A DNA stretch of 64,000 nt from Lewinellaceae bacterium (GCA_020636005.1 JACJYR010000001.1:1560001-1624000), one strand, 5' to 3'; counted from the first letter of the stretch, positions 53,024-60,547 are shown. Translations and numbers: made by a program. Notes: generated from the letters alone by a model not told the origin.

Positions 53024-53171
53024 TCCGCAAAAATACTCTTTTATTGTTGATATTGGTTTTACCCCGCTGCCCCAGGGCCTTCAAATTAAGAAACAGCCCC
53101 GCTTCTGGGGACAGGGTAACGGTTCCGATGTTAAACCAGGATAAATCTGCACCCGCCACTTCTACCTCTTT

Positions 53172-53322
53172 CCCTAAAAGCAAGTAATCTTTCGCCAGCA
53201 TACAGCCATTGCTTTCAATGCCAATGTGGATGACCGCCTTGGTGGACACTCGCAGTAGTGCCGGTGGAACACCGGCAAGAGCGATTGTGTTTTAATCGGA
53301 AGACCCTGGGCCAGCGGGTAAT
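53172..53322. repeat. Dispersed repeat module copy 4 plus hairpin repeat
   Basis: 53172-53250 matches the 44591 and 50613 modules. 53247-53318 is a complete hairpin repeat (CGCAGTAGTGCCGGTGG...GGGCCAGCGGG). The gap 53024-53401 holds no gene. Confidence 0.8.
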
Positions 53323-53401
53323 CCAAAAAGAAACAAGATTGAATACCAAATTGCTTTGTAAGGTTTATTTATTATTGAATCCATTCGCAGTTATTCAGTT
53401 G

Positions 53402-53731
53402 TTAAACAATCCTTGCAAAAATTGCAGAACCTACAATTGTCAAAAACAACACTATATTTAAGATTGCACCTATCCATTTGAACCAATTTAACGGTTCTTT
53501 CTTGGTAAAACTTAATATCATCAATATCAGACCTGTTACACAAAACAATTGAGTCGCAATTACAATTATCATTGGTGGCTGAGGAAGTCCTTCACTTGCC
53601 TTGATTGTTTTCGGAATGCTTGAAATAAGATAAACTACCAATGCCAATGTTATTAATGAATTTATGAAAGAGAGCTTAGAAAAGCTCTTTCGATTATTTT
53701 TTACTTCTATTTCATCTAAGATTTCAGCCAT
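53402..53731 (-). CDS. Small three-helix membrane protein
   Basis: A 109-residue protein with three hydrophobic segments (about 24-41, 54-72 and 86-107), linked by short charged loops (TKKEPLNWFKW). Single-gene cassette directly downstream of attC-like site 5. No family recognised. Small membrane proteins in such arrays are often toxins or accessory effectors, but nothing here proves that. Confidence 0.65.
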   Translation of the reverse strand: MAEILDEIEVKNNRKSFSKLSFINSLITLALVVYLISSIPKTIKASEGLPQPPMIIVIATQLFCVTGLILMILSFTKKEPLNWFKWIGAILNIVLFLTIVGSAIFARIV

Positions 53732-53756
53732 TTTCGATGGTCTTTTTTTATGCTTG

Positions 53757-53825
53757 CAGCGAACGTCCCGCCTCCCTGCCGTAGCCAGCTTTTGCTGGCT
53801 ATGGACAGGGAGGCATTGTTCGTGG
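53757..53825 (-). other. attC-like site 5
   Basis: On the minus strand it opens CCACGAAC and closes GTTCGCTG. GCCTCCCTGTCCATAGCCAGC pairs with GCTGGCTACGGCAGGGAGGC around AAAA, with single-base bulges, the hallmark of folded attC sites. 69 bp. It begins 6 bases after the cyclotransferase stop. Confidence 0.7.
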
Positions 53826-53831
53826 CTGGCT

Positions 53832-54332
53832 TTATTCTCCTTTTAATATTTTTTCATTTTTTATTCTTCTTTCATCGTTTTTATCTTGCATTGAACCTAT
53901 TTTCTTAAGCCCATCGCAATAATTTTCAGGCAATTTGTTTTCTAATGCTCCATTCACTATAAAAGCTTTATACCAATTGTAAGCTATTAGATTTTCATCA
54001 ATCGCTTCTTTATCTGCTATATAGATTTGAGCATTCCAGACTTCATTCCCATTCCTTACTTGTATGATAGACTCATTATATCCATAACCAAGCCCTTCGG
54101 CTCTGTCAAGTCTTGATTTTTCTTTTTCATTGATTTCAAAAACAACTCCCCAAACTTTATTTTCATTATTATCGGTTTTTAACACCGTTGCTTTCCCCGA
54201 GCCATCGGTACTTCTTTTTATACATCTTAACTCATACCCTTCAATGTAACCGTTTGATATTTTATTAGCCGATGGAACTCGTGCTTTTAATCTATTCAGG
54301 TTCATATTTGAACCATAAGCGAAAATTTTCAT
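53832..54332 (-). CDS. Gamma-glutamylcyclotransferase-like protein
   Basis: A 166-residue GGCT-fold (AIG2-like) protein. IFAYGSNMN binds the substrate backbone, and RLDRAEGLGYGY carries the general-acid Glu. These enzymes make pyroglutamate from gamma-glutamyl amines. The charged C-terminal tail (KNDERRIKNEK) is an addition. It is the second gene of a cassette with an Mrr-like nuclease, 9 bases downstream, an unusual pairing. Confidence 0.85.
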   Translation of the reverse strand: MKIFAYGSNMNLNRLKARVPSANKISNGYIEGYELRCIKRSTDGSGKATVLKTDNNENKVWGVVFEINEKEKSRLDRAEGLGYGYNESIIQVRNGNEVWNAQIYIADKEAIDENLIAYNWYKAFIVNGALENKLPENYCDGLKKIGSMQDKNDERRIKNEKILKGE

Positions 54333-54341
54333 TTTGTTGAT

Positions 54342-55040
54342 TTATTCTGGAAATTCAATCTCTAATTGGTTCTCATCTTTAAATGGTATTTCGTCGGATT
54401 CTTCGTCTTCTTCGTCTTCTTCATCTTCAATTTGGTCGGCAAAAATCCGATTCTCAAACACGCTCCATTCCAAATTACAAATGCATTTCCAAGTTGTTTC
54501 GTTATTTATTATTGCTTTACCCCCACATCCTTGACAATTCACATAAACAGTATTACATGTTCTACATGTTCCGCCGAGCCACCAATTAACTAAACCGTCT
54601 ATTGCTAAGAAACCATCGTTGTCAAGAATAACGCAATCTTCATTGCATACTTTGCACATGAACCATTTTTCATCAACAATTAAATCAGTTGCTTCATCAA
54701 TAGTCAAAATCCTTAAATCAAGGCCAACATGATTAGCTTTCTTCTCGGCAGGTTCTGTCCAATTATTATTTGTTACAATTATTGCTTTATCGGCATTTAC
54801 CGCATCTGCTAACATCAATATTTCTTCTATATCTTTTACGTCAATTTTTTCTTTTCTTTTTTTTGCATCGATTAAGATTTTGAATGTATGGTCTCCTAAT
54901 TGCATTTCCCACCAAACATCTACTTGTCTCGCTTGACCAGTTACCTTATCAGGGATGATGATATTTTTTTTGACGATACCAAATTCATTCATCTGATTAT
55001 ACAATTCGCCAACAGCATCTTGGTATTCTTGCCATTTCAT
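54342..55040 (-). CDS. Mrr-like restriction endonuclease with zinc ribbon
   Basis: A 232-residue protein. The N-terminal nuclease domain carries VDVWWEMQLG...ILIDAKKRKEK, a D...DxK form of the PD-(D/E)xK site as in Mrr and other modification-dependent or self-contained nucleases. The C-terminal part has two pairs of Cys-x2-Cys knuckles (CKVCNEDC, CRTCNTVYVNCQGC), likely zinc-binding, and an acidic tail (EDEEDEEDEESDE). The ATG at 55040 is used; upstream codons belong to attC-like site 6. Confidence 0.78.
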   Translation of the reverse strand: MKWQEYQDAVGELYNQMNEFGIVKKNIIIPDKVTGQARQVDVWWEMQLGDHTFKILIDAKKRKEKIDVKDIEEILMLADAVNADKAIIVTNNNWTEPAEKKANHVGLDLRILTIDEATDLIVDEKWFMCKVCNEDCVILDNDGFLAIDGLVNWWLGGTCRTCNTVYVNCQGCGGKAIINNETTWKCICNLEWSVFENRIFADQIEDEEDEEDEESDEIPFKDENQLEIEFPE

Positions 55041-55060
55041 TTTTTTCTTTTTTTGCTTGC

Positions 55061-55128
55061 CACGAACGTGAGTGTATGCGGCGGTGTCGACGAATGGAGG
55101 CACTGATCGACATACACATTGTTATGTG
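55061..55128 (-). other. attC-like site 6
   Basis: On the minus strand it opens CACATAAC, inside which the gene's TAA stop lies, and closes GTTCGTGG. AATGTGTATGTCGA pairs with TCGACA...CATACACTCAC imperfectly, with a free spacer. 68 bp. Confidence 0.65.
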
Positions 55129-56141
55129 TTAGTTTTCATCATTGTTGGAACGGTTTGAAAATATCCAGTTTCTATATCAATAATGGTTGGGTCTAAGTAC
55201 GATTTAGCAACCATTTCACTTGTTTTAGAATCAAAGAAATTATTTACAATGTTTAGCAATCTATTATACGAAGATGGATGGCTATTGCTTGCCGATACAT
55301 TTAAAAGCATTAAAACATCAAAAGTAAATAGCAAGCTAAATAAGATTAACTGAGGAGGCATAATGTTGGTTTTCTCAATTATTTCACAGACAAGTTCAAA
55401 GGCTTTATTGTCAGCTTTATATTCTATATCGTGGTTTTTACCTTCTTCCAGAACTTGCAAATCACTATCCAACATACCCAATAAAAGATTTTCATTTTCA
55501 AGGTCACCATTAAGATAATGAGCTATTTCATGACAAATAACAAATAATTCAGAAAATATCAAGAAAAATGCCCTTTGCATATTGCCCTCAGAGTTTAAAA
55601 GTATATTTGGGGAATGCTGAATTCTTTTTTCTAAATAGAGCGATTTCATCGAGTCAAACATTGCTCTATAATCTTTGGATGTTAACTCGTTTATATCATA
55701 ACCTTCGCAAAATGTTACACGTTTTGGATCATTTGAAGCAGCCAAAAACTTAGTTGCCTCCCCCAAGTAATTAAATAAACCTTCGTATATTAATATGGCA
55801 TAAAAACTATTTTCTCCTCTCAAAATGCAAGCGTTTATTTCATTATTATTTATGTTAGCTATTAAAAATTTATTTTTAATTTCGTTATTAAATATACTGA
55901 GCTTACTTAAAAACTTATCTTTTATCGTGTCAAGAAGCATTGAAAATGAATTCTCCGGACTTACTTTTTTTAACATTTCCTCCAGTTCATTTTTTTTACC
56001 TTCATCTAATTCTTTAGACAGCAAACTTTCCTTTATTTTTTTTATGTAATCAGAAGAAGGGTCATTGTATGTAATTTTTATGAATCCGCTATATGCTATT
56101 TTAACATAATCAGTGAATTCTTCCAAGGTTTTATATGTCAT
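55122..56141 (-). CDS. HExxH metallopeptidase-like protein
   Basis: A 339-residue soluble protein. HEIAH at 204-208 and EYKADNKAFELV downstream (ExxAD) are the zinc and third-ligand motifs of gluzincins such as ImmA/IrrE and M48-like peptidases. It should cut a protein, possibly as an effector or by cleaving a repressor. The upstream small membrane-protein gene overlaps its start by 11 bases, so they form a coupled pair. No closer family is recognised. Confidence 0.7.
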   Translation of the reverse strand: MTYKTLEEFTDYVKIAYSGFIKITYNDPSSDYIKKIKESLLSKELDEGKKNELEEMLKKVSPENSFSMLLDTIKDKFLSKLSIFNNEIKNKFLIANINNNEINACILRGENSFYAILIYEGLFNYLGEATKFLAASNDPKRVTFCEGYDINELTSKDYRAMFDSMKSLYLEKRIQHSPNILLNSEGNMQRAFFLIFSELFVICHEIAHYLNGDLENENLLLGMLDSDLQVLEEGKNHDIEYKADNKAFELVCEIIEKTNIMPPQLILFSLLFTFDVLMLLNVSASNSHPSSYNRLLNIVNNFFDSKTSEMVAKSYLDPTIIDIETGYFQTVPTMMKTNT

Positions 56142-56607
56142 CGTTTTCTTTTTTAAAAGTCCATGAATTAGTTTCTGGAATATATTCCAATTCCAGAGTA
56201 TCTCCTATATTTAGATTTCTATTTTCAATCTCTCTTTCAATTTTTTTTGAATCTAAGTTGTCCTTAATCGACGCAATTAGGTCGTCAACAATTTCTTCTT
56301 TTATTGAGATACGAAATTGTATATTCACGTTGTTTTTATTTATCCTTAATAGGATAGACTTTCCTTGATTTTTCTTTTTAAATAAGCTTTTAAATACCTT
56401 TTTTAATAAAGCATAAAATTCTTTCCCTGCTTCTTTAAAAAAAGCATCTGTAAAGGGTTTTATTACATATATTGTTAATAGACTCAATGTAATCCATTCC
56501 AACATCTGTTTTTGGCTTGAAACATCTTTAAAAAGAATTTCATCATCTTTCATCAATTGAGAGACATCATTTTTGTTTTGGTATTCAATTAGAAGTAATT
56601 TTTCCAT
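56131..56607 (-). CDS. Membrane-associated partner of the metallopeptidase
   Basis: A 158-residue protein with one hydrophobic segment near 36-52 (EWITLSLLTIYVIKPF), a basic stretch (KKVFKSLFKKKNQGKS), then a beta-rich C-terminus. Its stop lies within the start of the metallopeptidase gene. It could tether or regulate the peptidase. The family is not known to me. Confidence 0.55.
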   Translation of the reverse strand: MEKLLLIEYQNKNDVSQLMKDDEILFKDVSSQKQMLEWITLSLLTIYVIKPFTDAFFKEAGKEFYALLKKVFKSLFKKKNQGKSILLRINKNNVNIQFRISIKEEIVDDLIASIKDNLDSKKIEREIENRNLNIGDTLELEYIPETNSWTFKKENDDI

Positions 56608-56626
56608 TTTTTATTTTTTTGAATTA

Positions 56627-56672
56627 CACATAACTTGTCAATATCAACGAACTCGTTGATATACCCGTAATG
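56627..56672 (-). other. attC-like site 7 (short)
   Basis: On the minus strand ATATCAACGA and TCGTTGATAT form a perfect 10-bp stem. A closing GTTATGTG and an opening ACATTAC flank it. No gene ends here, so the cassette it closed has been lost. Confidence 0.5.
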
Positions 56673-56859
56673 TCTAAGCGCTCATTTATCCCAAACAAAA
56701 ATACACAACCAGCACAATTTCAAGTAGTTGATGTTGCGATTTTTGAGGTTCAACCTAACACATAATGGAAAAAAATAGGTGAACGGTTTAGGAGTCAAAG
56801 AACGCTTGGGCTGCCAAGTTTGAGCCAAACATAAGAGTTCTTTCTCATAGTTCCAAGCC

Positions 56860-57135
56860 CCCCGCTGGCACTGAGTCTTCCAATTGAAAAACACATCTGC
56901 TCTTGCCGGTTTGCAACCGGCACTACTGCGGGTGTTCATCAGGGAAAGACTCACAACATTTACACTTAAGCATTGCTTATCCGGACGAAAAATGGTTTTG
57001 TGCATTTAGTGAAAGGTGGGAAAGTGCCGGTTGCAAACCGGCAAGAGCGGTGTCGTTTTTCAATGGGAAGACTCCGGGCCAGCGGGCCGGCAAGGGCGGG
57101 GTGGTTTTTCAGTGAACAGACCCCGGGCCAGCGGG
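56860..57135. repeat. Dispersed hairpin repeat, copies 5, 6 and 7
   Basis: Copy 5 (56860-56939) is inverted relative to copy 6 (57022-57086); a third partial copy follows directly. Each has the GCCGGTT/AACCGGC-type hairpin and an end GGGCCAGCGGG or its complement. The last copy abuts truncated attC-like site 8. Confidence 0.75.
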
Positions 57136-57176
57136 TTGGCATTGGGCAGCATAGGCGACCATGCATTGTTCTGCAC
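57132..57176 (-). other. attC-like site 8 (truncated)
   Basis: On the minus strand GTGCAGAACAATGCATGGTCGCC matches the gene-proximal arm of site 9. The distal arm is cut short at GGGCAGC...TTGGCA and joined to repeat sequence (CCAGCGGG). Confidence 0.55.
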
Positions 57177-57189
57177 AGTTTTTTCTTTT

Positions 57190-57630
57190 TTAATGATTTA
57201 TAAAACTATATATGAACAAAATAACAAATAAAATCAATAAAATTACAGGCGCAATTTTTTCTAAATTCGTGAGTGTATTATATCTTTTTTTTGACTTAAG
57301 AACCATCCATTCTTCTCGAAAAAAAGGGAAAACTAATTTTTCTTCAATTTTATCAATTACCTTGAATTTTGCCGAATTAATTTGCTTGTAAGAGTGAATT
57401 TGAGCAATCCAAAGAATACTTATTATTATTCCAAGTAATCCTACAACCATAAATGTTGTTTTTTCATATTTTCCTAGTGCATTATCTTTTACAGTAAAGG
57501 CAATAATTCCTATTAAACCAGACAATAGGGAAATGTAAAATTGATTTAGGGTTCCCCTTCTCTGGGAAACCCTATCTATCAATTCAACATGAATTTTGTA
57601 AATTTCTAAAAGTTCATTCTTTTCATTCAT
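57190..57630 (-). CDS. Small membrane protein, RipA/8xMP-like
   Basis: A 146-residue protein with three to four hydrophobic segments. DRVSQRRGTLNQFYISLLSGL followed by AQIHSYKQINSAKFKVIDKIE resembles a family of small octameric membrane proteins (RipA-like) often beside conflict-type genes; the family match is from memory. The ATG at 57630 is used. It is the second gene of a cassette with a membrane TIR-like protein. Confidence 0.55.
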   Translation of the reverse strand: MNEKNELLEIYKIHVELIDRVSQRRGTLNQFYISLLSGLIGIIAFTVKDNALGKYEKTTFMVVGLLGIIISILWIAQIHSYKQINSAKFKVIDKIEEKLVFPFFREEWMVLKSKKRYNTLTNLEKIAPVILLILFVILFIYSFINH

Positions 57631-57665
57631 TTTATTTGTGTTTATAATCACGTAATTTCTATATT

Positions 57666-58676
57666 TTAATTAGTTAACGTAATTAGGTATTTAAATAATT
57701 TAATTGAAAATCCGACAATCATTAAATAAAACATGAAGTTGAAAAAGGTATTGAAAAACAATCCAATGCTCCAAATTAATTTATGAATCCTCCCCCAAAC
57801 GCTTATTTTATAGTCAATCGAGACGGCTTTCTTATGCAACAAGTGACATATTTTAATTCTATCACTTGGTTTAATAAATTTAAATTTTTGAATTTTATTT
57901 TCAATCCACTTAACTTTCAATAAACTTGAATTCCACTCCTTATCAAAAGTCAGGAAGAAAAATTTCTCTCTTGAAGGAATTTTTTCCAACAATGGTTTGG
58001 GAAATATATCTTTAGTCGCATTCCTAAATTCATTATATACCGTGAATTTATCATCATTTTGATATTTTACGCTATAAAGTAATAATTTCTCTGGCTCATT
58101 ATTCTTAATAACTTCTCTAATTTCCCAAATCAATCCTTCAGTAAGAGCAATGTCAATAATAATTAAATTTGATTTTTTTATCAGTTTTATAATTTTTTCT
58201 TTCCAATCTTCATTTGGTTTAACATAAATTCTATCTGCCCCAATTGTTTGTACTTTTTCCTTTGGTATTCCAAAACCAATGAATTTTCCCATACCATTAT
58301 TAATGGTTGCAAAGATAATATCTTCCCACTCATTTGCAATTCCTTTTCTTTTCTCGCTCTCAAAAGACCTCAAATAAAGTGTAATGGGCATTTTATTTTT
58401 TATTGCCTTTTGATAAACTTTTTCTCCGTCATTGGCAATATATGCTCTTCCTAAATAGACTAACTTCCCAAGTGCTATGTTAATAAGAAATAGTATTATG
58501 AATACCATAGCAATTATAAGCCAGTTTAATAGTTTCCAAGGAGTAACATTCAACAAAAAATAAAATAAATCTACTATATATTTCCATTCTAAAAATGCAA
58601 TAGTCATTGTAACGGCAAGAAGGGAAAATCCTAATAGTTTATTTTTATATGGGGTATGGCTGGCTGCTCTCATCAT
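57666..58676 (-). CDS. Membrane protein with a TIR-like cytoplasmic domain
   Basis: A 336-residue protein. Two hydrophobic segments lie at ~14-30 and 48-70 and two at the C-terminus (~295-330). Between them ITLYLRSFESEKRKG, IGADRIYVKPNEDWKEK, LIIIDIALTEGLIWEIREV follows the beta-alpha order of TIR/nucleotide-pocket folds, with Glu in the WEI helix as a possible catalytic acid. It might consume NAD or sense a nucleotide. The AT-rich gene lies directly upstream of the RipA-like gene. Fold assignment is inferred. Confidence 0.55.
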   Translation of the reverse strand: MMRAASHTPYKNKLLGFSLLAVTMTIAFLEWKYIVDLFYFLLNVTPWKLLNWLIIAMVFIILFLINIALGKLVYLGRAYIANDGEKVYQKAIKNKMPITLYLRSFESEKRKGIANEWEDIIFATINNGMGKFIGFGIPKEKVQTIGADRIYVKPNEDWKEKIIKLIKKSNLIIIDIALTEGLIWEIREVIKNNEPEKLLLYSVKYQNDDKFTVYNEFRNATKDIFPKPLLEKIPSREKFFFLTFDKEWNSSLLKVKWIENKIQKFKFIKPSDRIKICHLLHKKAVSIDYKISVWGRIHKLIWSIGLFFNTFFNFMFYLMIVGFSIKLFKYLITLTN

Positions 58677-58707
58677 TCAAGTCTTTCTTTCTTGTTTTTC
58701 TTATTGT

Positions 58708-58795
58708 GCAGAACGTTGGCATGGACGCTGTGCTGCCCTGCGTTGGCTTTGAGCGTTGGGCTTGGGCAGCATAGGCGACCATGCATTGTTCGCTG
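58708..58795 (-). other. attC-like site 9 (full length)
   Basis: On the minus strand it opens CAGCGAAC and closes GTTCTGC. AATGCATGGTCGCCTATGCTGCCC pairs with GGGCAGCACAGCGTCCATGCC (bulges at 3 positions), and a 27-base centre is unpaired. 88 bp, 3 bases after the EAD11-like stop. Confidence 0.7.
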
Positions 58796-58798
58796 ATT

Positions 58799-59491
58799 TT
58801 ATCTTATATCTCCCAAAATCGATATAAGGTATTTCTTCTTTAAAATTTCATCACTTATTATTGCAATATTTGTGCTCCTGACAATACAGGTCATAAGAAT
58901 GCCGATTTTCAACCCCATCTTTTTAGCATTGAGTATTTTTGCGTAAACTGAAAACCCTTTATTATTCAGTCTTTCGATTTTGCTATTGAATTTTACCTCC
59001 AATTCTAAAAACTCTCTTTGCGGTAATTCTGCTACACCAAATAATTCGTGGTAGTCTTCGAGATAAGTGGAAAAATCCGACACTATTTCAACTTCATCAA
59101 TATTGGATATTGGGTCGTTGCTTATCAACCATGCATTTGCACTACGCATCAATTTCACAAGTTGGTTGCCATTTAATATTTCATCAAACCTTATTATTTT
59201 AGGGGCTTTTTCGCTGTTTTCCTTCTCTGCTATTTTCTCATCCGCCTTAATCTCCTTTTCAATTTTATCTATTATTGATATTACTGACTTACTCACTTTA
59301 TTTCTCTCAATTGAAAATTCTTCAAAGCGAATTGTACCAGAATTATTCTCGCTTTCTAAGTTGGCTAACCTACTTGAAGCATGTAGTAATTCGTTTTTAT
59401 ATTTATTAAATTGTGGTAGGAGTATTTCAATAGCACCTTTTGTGTCTCCGTTTTGAACCATGAGCAAACTATTTTCAACTATTTTTTTCAT
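58799..59491 (-). CDS. EAD11-like effector-associated protein
   Basis: A 230-residue protein. Residues ~8-78 (GDTKGAIEILLPQFNKY...RLANLESENNSGTIRFEEFSIERNKVSKSVISIID) match effector-associated domain 11, a small helical adaptor used in bacterial NLR-like and caspase/TIR-type conflict systems to bring in effectors. The C-terminal part (LMRSANAWLISNDPIS...) is not recognised. It forms a three-gene cassette with a DnaJ protein and a small membrane protein. The match is by eye. Confidence 0.6.
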   Translation of the reverse strand: MKKIVENSLLMVQNGDTKGAIEILLPQFNKYKNELLHASSRLANLESENNSGTIRFEEFSIERNKVSKSVISIIDKIEKEIKADEKIAEKENSEKAPKIIRFDEILNGNQLVKLMRSANAWLISNDPISNIDEVEIVSDFSTYLEDYHELFGVAELPQREFLELEVKFNSKIERLNNKGFSVYAKILNAKKMGLKIGILMTCIVRSTNIAIISDEILKKKYLISILGDIR

Positions 59492-59495
59492 TTCT

Positions 59496-60008
59496 TTAAT
59501 CTGGTATTAAACTGACAACTACTAAAAATGCCTGTCTGATTGTCCAGCAAAAGAAAAAAACAGCAAAAGGCACATGTGAACCATAACTTCCAAGTTGCAT
59601 GAGAAATATAAATACGATTGTAGTTCCAATTCCTATGAGAATGTTTTTTTGCCGTTTTTCTCTCTTTTCACGATTAAATTGTTCTTTTGGAGTTTCAGTT
59701 CGATTAAATACATTCGTATCTGTTTTGGTTTTTTCTTGACGCAAATCTTCATCTTTTTCTGCTTGTGGTTCGTTTGAATACTTTGAAGAAGTTGAATTCA
59801 ATTGGTCGTCAAGTATTTTTTTCTTCGTTACGTCAGAAAGAAATTCATATGCTTCTCCAATTTCTTTAAATCTTTCTTCAAAAAATTTATCTCCTTGATG
59901 CTTGTCCGGGTGAAACTTTGAAGCGTAGATTTTATATGCCTTTTTGATTTCTTCCTGAGTTGAAGAAGGGTCTAAACCCAGAACAGAGTAGTAATTTTTA
60001 ATTTTCAT
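59496..60008 (-). CDS. Membrane-anchored DnaJ-domain protein
   Basis: A 170-residue protein. A J-domain at residues 4-68 has the HPD loop (HPDKHQG, His33) that stimulates Hsp70. A charged linker follows, then two membrane segments at about 122-140 and 146-166. No Gly/Phe or zinc-finger region is present, so it is a type III J-protein. It probably directs host DnaK to the membrane. Its start overlaps the next gene by 11 bases and its stop is 4 bases from the EAD11-like gene. Confidence 0.85.
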   Translation of the reverse strand: MKIKNYYSVLGLDPSSTQEEIKKAYKIYASKFHPDKHQGDKFFEERFKEIGEAYEFLSDVTKKKILDDQLNSTSSKYSNEPQAEKDEDLRQEKTKTDTNVFNRTETPKEQFNREKREKRQKNILIGIGTTIVFIFLMQLGSYGSHVPFAVFFFCWTIRQAFLVVVSLIPD

Positions 60009-60210
60009 CTTTCTTCACAATGTCAGTTGAAGTGTCATCAGCAGGTGCTTTTTTGTAATTTATCATGTAAAGTCCTCCGAAAAACATCATGACAAGAAGG
60101 ATAAGATACATCGGCGAGCCAAGAGGCTCGTTTTTCGATGCCCTTGTCATTATCGTAACAAAATTGAGTAGCACGATTACTACCAAAATCCAGCCTATTG
60201 TTTTTTTCAT
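59998..60210 (-). CDS. Small two-helix membrane protein
   Basis: A 70-residue protein with hydrophobic segments at about 5-20 and 35-50 and an acidic tail (DDTSTDIVKKDEN). It is the first gene of the first cassette and is translationally coupled to the DnaJ gene. Unknown family. Confidence 0.6.
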   Translation of the reverse strand: MKKTIGWILVVIVLLNFVTIMTRASKNEPLGSPMYLILLVMMFFGGLYMINYKKAPADDTSTDIVKKDEN

Positions 60211-60240
60211 TTCATTTTTATTTTTTCATTTTTAGTTTCA

Positions 60241-60290
60241 GCGAACATCGGATACACGAAACTCAGACATATCCCCATTTCGTGTATCCC
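60241..60290 (-). other. attC-like site 10 / possible junction with attI
   Basis: GGATACACGAAA (60250-60261) pairs perfectly with 60278-60289, and on the minus strand the site closes GTTCGCTG, as in sites 5 and 9. The opening box is not recognisable. It marks the 5' end of the first cassette. Confidence 0.45.
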
Positions 60291-60362
60291 GCCTTTACCC
60301 ACGCTTCAACAAGACAAATGTAATTAGATTTCATGTCTCGCAACATACTGGCATTCAGGAAA

Positions 60363-60547
60363 TTGCGGTTTCGTATAAAAAATACCCTCATGGGGTTCCA
60401 ACGGTTTTGGTACCTTGCACGGAACATGTGGGTACTGGTTCGTTCCCATAGATTTTCAGCCCTACCGGGCACCGGCCGCCTCCTTTGTAGTGTCTTTTCC
60501 ACAATAGGCAGGGAATCAACAGGTTGCGGTTTCGTATATAAAATACC
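60363..60547. repeat. Direct repeat pair next to the array
   Basis: TTGCGGTTTCGTATA with AAATACC occurs at 60363-60386 and 60524-60547, 161 bases apart, with one base difference. It lies where an attI region would be. Nothing else is evident in 60211-60568. Confidence 0.6.

Larger units (their letters stand above)
56608..57189. other. Cassette gap with repeats and no gene
   Basis: This 582-base stretch carries attC-like site 7 (56627-56672), three hairpin-repeat copies (56860-56939 reversed; 57022-57086; 57086-57135 partial) and truncated attC-like site 8. Open frames here are translations of the repeats and are not supported. Confidence 0.6.

Noticed and set aside
56682..57005. 107-codon minus-strand frame
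   Set aside because: It is a translation of the hairpin repeat and neighbouring non-coding DNA.
44830..60290. Palindromes as ordinary rho-independent terminators
   Set aside because: They lack T tracts, are 45-90 bp long with bulges and unpaired centres, and have conserved end boxes.
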